This document shows positions 62,213 through 64,000 of a stretch of 64,000 nucleotides of DNA, piece after piece. The stretch spans positions 1,015,146 to 1,079,145 of the forward strand of contig NZ_JAGSOJ010000001.1 in assembly GCF_023684385.1 (NCBI RefSeq), in the 5' to 3' direction. The position numbers and the translations under genes are program-made. This DNA comes from Oceanirhabdus seepicola (GTDB taxonomy: Bacteria > Bacillota > Clostridia > Clostridiales > Clostridiaceae). How positions within the stretch are numbered: the stretch's first letter is position 1; each line of letters starts with the position of its first letter. The notes below the pieces were generated by a model. It saw only the letters and a list, made by a program, of their open reading frames with translations. It did not search any database and was not told the origin of the DNA.

Positions 62213-62818
62213 TTAAAATCGCCAAGAAAAGAGTCTCTGTTTGAGTTGAGTTTTAATACGATTGATTTTTTTCTTCAATCTACCTATATCATCAGGCAAG
62301 AGATTGATGTCAGCCATTAAAGCTATTTTCTCTACAACATCATCAATTGACATATTTTCTGTATTTATGTGTGACTGAAAAACGCCCTTTGACAAACCTT
62401 CTAAACATCTATCTATCTGTTGTGCTCCCCAAGAATTCTCTCCATCCCCTCTGCTTTTTAGTCTTTTAAGTAATGTTGCTTTTGAAGCCATTAATGAATA
62501 GTGTTTTACAATCACTCCATGATTTCGCAAAGAACCCACTATTTCATTAAAATATTTTGGGTTAGCTATAGTCATTGGAATAATTAAAACCCCCTCATAC
62601 TTCTCCTCTATATACTTTATAAATGAAAAATTAAGATCCCTCCACGCTTCATAATCTTGAAAATCTCCTTTATTCTTAATACTTGATGGGATATTCTTTG
62701 AGATAAAAAAACCCAAGTTTTCTGGGTCATAAACAAACGAATTTTCTATTCTCCTATGTAGTTCAAAAGCAGTCTGTGTCTTACCTGCACCAAACGCTCC
62801 ATTTATCCATATAATCAT
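62213..62818 (-). CDS. tmrB: TmrB-like ATP-binding protein (tunicamycin resistance family)
   Basis: 201 residues. The opening MIIWINGAFGAGKTQTAFEL is the hallmark of TmrB of Bacillus subtilis and carries the Walker A motif GAFGAGKTQ. VYDPENLGFFI, ILIIPMTIANPKYFNEIVGSLR near 78-99, SLMASKATLLKRLKSRG near 108-124 and SWGAQQIDRCLEGLS follow as in that protein. TmrB gives tunicamycin resistance when overproduced and is membrane-associated through its C-terminus; the basic tail KKKINRIKTQLKQRLF fits this. The gene symbol denotes homology, not proven resistance. Confidence 0.87.
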   Translation of the reverse strand: MIIWINGAFGAGKTQTAFELHRRIENSFVYDPENLGFFISKNIPSSIKNKGDFQDYEAWRDLNFSFIKYIEEKYEGVLIIPMTIANPKYFNEIVGSLRNHGVIVKHYSLMASKATLLKRLKSRGDGENSWGAQQIDRCLEGLSKGVFQSHINTENMSIDDVVEKIALMADINLLPDDIGRLKKKINRIKTQLKQRLFSWRF

Positions 62819-62962
62819 AAACTAATCCCCCTTAAATTCTAGGTACTAAATTTCATATTTGTTGCGTATTATCTTACTATTTTGTTGTAATTATTATACT
62901 TACTTTACAGCACAAAACATTTTATGCCTCAATTACTTTATTACTTCTAAATATATACAGTA

Positions 62963-63448
62963 TTAACGCAAAACCATAACCCAAAATTCAATTCTCCCAC
63001 TCTCTGATATTCTTTCAAAAGAATTAACTTTTTTGAACCCTATTCTTTGATATACTTTTATTGCACGTTGGTTAAAAGCCGCTACCGTCAAACGAAATTC
63101 TTTTGCTGATAGTTTATTTCTAGCAAAGTCTACTCCTCTATTTAAAAATTTAAGCCCTAATCCTTGACCACACAAATTAGGTTTTATTCCCAAACCAATA
63201 TCAGTAAAATCTTTGGAATCATAAACACCAAATTGATTGCCTACTGGAACTTGAGCAGCCGCGCCAAAACAGTAATACCCTACGAGATTATCTTCTCTAT
63301 CAGAAACTGAAAAATAATGACCATTAAGCAGTTCATTGATACAGTCCTCACTATCATCCATACTATAAATTGAATAAGACTCTTCATAAATCCATTTTGA
63401 TATTTCTTTTGCTTCATCATAATTCATTTGTTTTATATTTAGTTCCAT
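62963..63448 (-). CDS. GNAT family N-acetyltransferase
   Basis: 161 residues, close in layout to the RimJ/RimL-like protein at 45798. YYCFGAAAQVPVGNQFGVYDSKDFTDIGLGI precedes the acetyl-CoA loop NLCGQGLGLKFLNRGVDFA near 98-114, and FRLTVAAFNQRAIKVYQRIGFKKVN closes the fold. The ATG has AGGGGGC at good spacing. Substrate unknown. Confidence 0.9.
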   Translation of the reverse strand: MELNIKQMNYDEAKEISKWIYEESYSIYSMDDSEDCINELLNGHYFSVSDREDNLVGYYCFGAAAQVPVGNQFGVYDSKDFTDIGLGIKPNLCGQGLGLKFLNRGVDFARNKLSAKEFRLTVAAFNQRAIKVYQRIGFKKVNSFERISESGRIEFWVMVLR

Positions 63449-63533
63449 GTAAAAGCCCCCTCGTTTTACAATTCTTATATTAGATTTTTAAATGCCTATA
63501 TTTTCATATATTTTAATTAGATCTTTTCCATCA

Positions 63534-64000
63534 TTAAATATCAATTTTCCTCAAATAAAACAACCCATCATCATTCTTTTCTGCTCTTAAAATAAAATTA
63601 AATCTATTAAAGTCCAAGCATAAATCAAAATCTCCTTCAGGTGCCCAACCTTGACTCTCCGGCTGAAAAAATCTTTTTCCTGCATCTTGCCTTAATCTTT
63701 CTTTAATTTCATTATGATCTAAAACTTTTCCTTCTAAAGCACTCTTAATATATTCTGCACATAAAACATCTTCCTCTGCTTCATCTTCATATGCATACCC
63801 CATACAAACTAAAGAAACAATTTTAGGATTTCTCTGTTTTATATATCTAATTATTGCTGACGCATTCACAAAACTTCCCGTAATAATTTCCTCTGCTCTA
63901 TTTGCATTAACTATTCCTTGAGTTCCTGCTGTTGTAGTATGTACTACTGTCCTATCTGATAAATCTGCTCCAATTATTTGAGTCGGTGAATTTCCAAAAT
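63534..64000 (-). CDS. 2-phosphosulfolactate phosphatase (ComB) family protein, 5' end outside window
   Basis: The frame is open to the window edge; the true start lies beyond 64000. Translation gives DRTVVHTTTAGTQGIVNANRAEEIITGSFVNASAII, the ComB core with the TTTxGT block, then VSLVCMGYAYEDEAEEDVLCAEYIKSALEGK with the acidic metal-site residues EDxxEEDxLCA. The C-terminus ends FNFILRAEKNDDGLFYLRKIDI. ComB hydrolyses 2-phosphosulfolactate in coenzyme M synthesis; clostridial members have uncertain substrates. Firm as family, not as reaction. Confidence 0.88.
   Translation of the reverse strand, partial: FGNSPTQIIGADLSDRTVVHTTTAGTQGIVNANRAEEIITGSFVNASAIIRYIKQRNPKIVSLVCMGYAYEDEAEEDVLCAEYIKSALEGKVLDHNEIKERLRQDAGKRFFQPESQGWAPEGDFDLCLDFNRFNFILRAEKNDDGLFYLRKIDI

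Noticed and set aside
1-64000. tRNA, rRNA, CRISPR array, transposase or integrase genes
   Set aside because: Looked for on both strands; no cloverleaf, rRNA core sequence, regularly spaced repeats or recognisable recombinase was seen.

Overview
The window reads as chromosome of a low-G+C, Gram-positive, spore-former-type anaerobe (Clostridium or a close relative). Supporting signs are the AT-rich sequence, strong GGAGG-type ribosome sites, frequent GTG/TTG starts, a T-box leader, NiaR-like NAD control, DUF1659/DUF2922, DUF4003, DUF3888, TmrB and PadR-DUF2812 families, and compact rho-independent terminators. Species cannot be named from sequence alone. No rRNA, tRNA, CRISPR array, intact insertion sequence or prophage was seen. 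Most genes lie on the minus strand in short operons.

Layout: 1-3.4 kb, peptide/nickel-type ABC importer (binding lipoprotein and two permeases, the second cut by the window edge). 3.6-6.8 kb, a HIT hydrolase, an island of GC-rich hairpins, a Ham1/ITPase-SIR2 fusion and a GyrI-like protein. 7-12 kb, DUF4003, a secreted LRR protein, small unknowns and an acetyltransferase. 12.1-14.4 kb, a PadR-controlled operon with an unusual flavin reductase/SCP2-like/membrane fusion. 14.4-20.3 kb, acetyltransferase, small membrane protein, P-loop kinase, DUF2922/DUF1659, a chemoreceptor and an Xre regulator. 20.6-25.7 kb, a GGDEF-EAL protein, PadR-DUF2812 pair, 1-phosphofructokinase and a TfoX-C protein. 26.3-29.6 kb, a dehydrogenase/membrane/secreted-protein operon. 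29.7-32.8 kb, the nadABC operon behind a NiaR-type operator.

33-41.7 kb holds a tandem duplication: a unit of MFS transporter plus a multi-TM protein with a large N-terminal extramembrane region was duplicated, and the MFS of one copy was deleted down to a scar. Palindromes with the core GGGGACGGTTC lie at the unit ends. 41.9-44.4 kb is a T-box leader and an atypical methionyl-tRNA synthetase. 44.5-64 kb is an acetyltransferase-rich resistance-like region with an NTF2-like tandem protein, M3 peptidase, six GNAT proteins, a heterodimeric ABC exporter, a 1037-residue GNAT/beta-sandwich fusion, a class C beta-lactamase-like hydrolase, a TmrB-like protein and a partial ComB-like phosphatase.

The most interesting items are the Ham1-SIR2 fusion (possible stand-alone nucleotide-sensing NADase), a roughly 65-bp promoter module repeated with fixed spacing before three GNAT genes and the ABC exporter operon (a likely co-regulated detoxification set), the giant GNAT fusion, the flavin reductase triple fusion, and the duplication with its MFS deletion scar.
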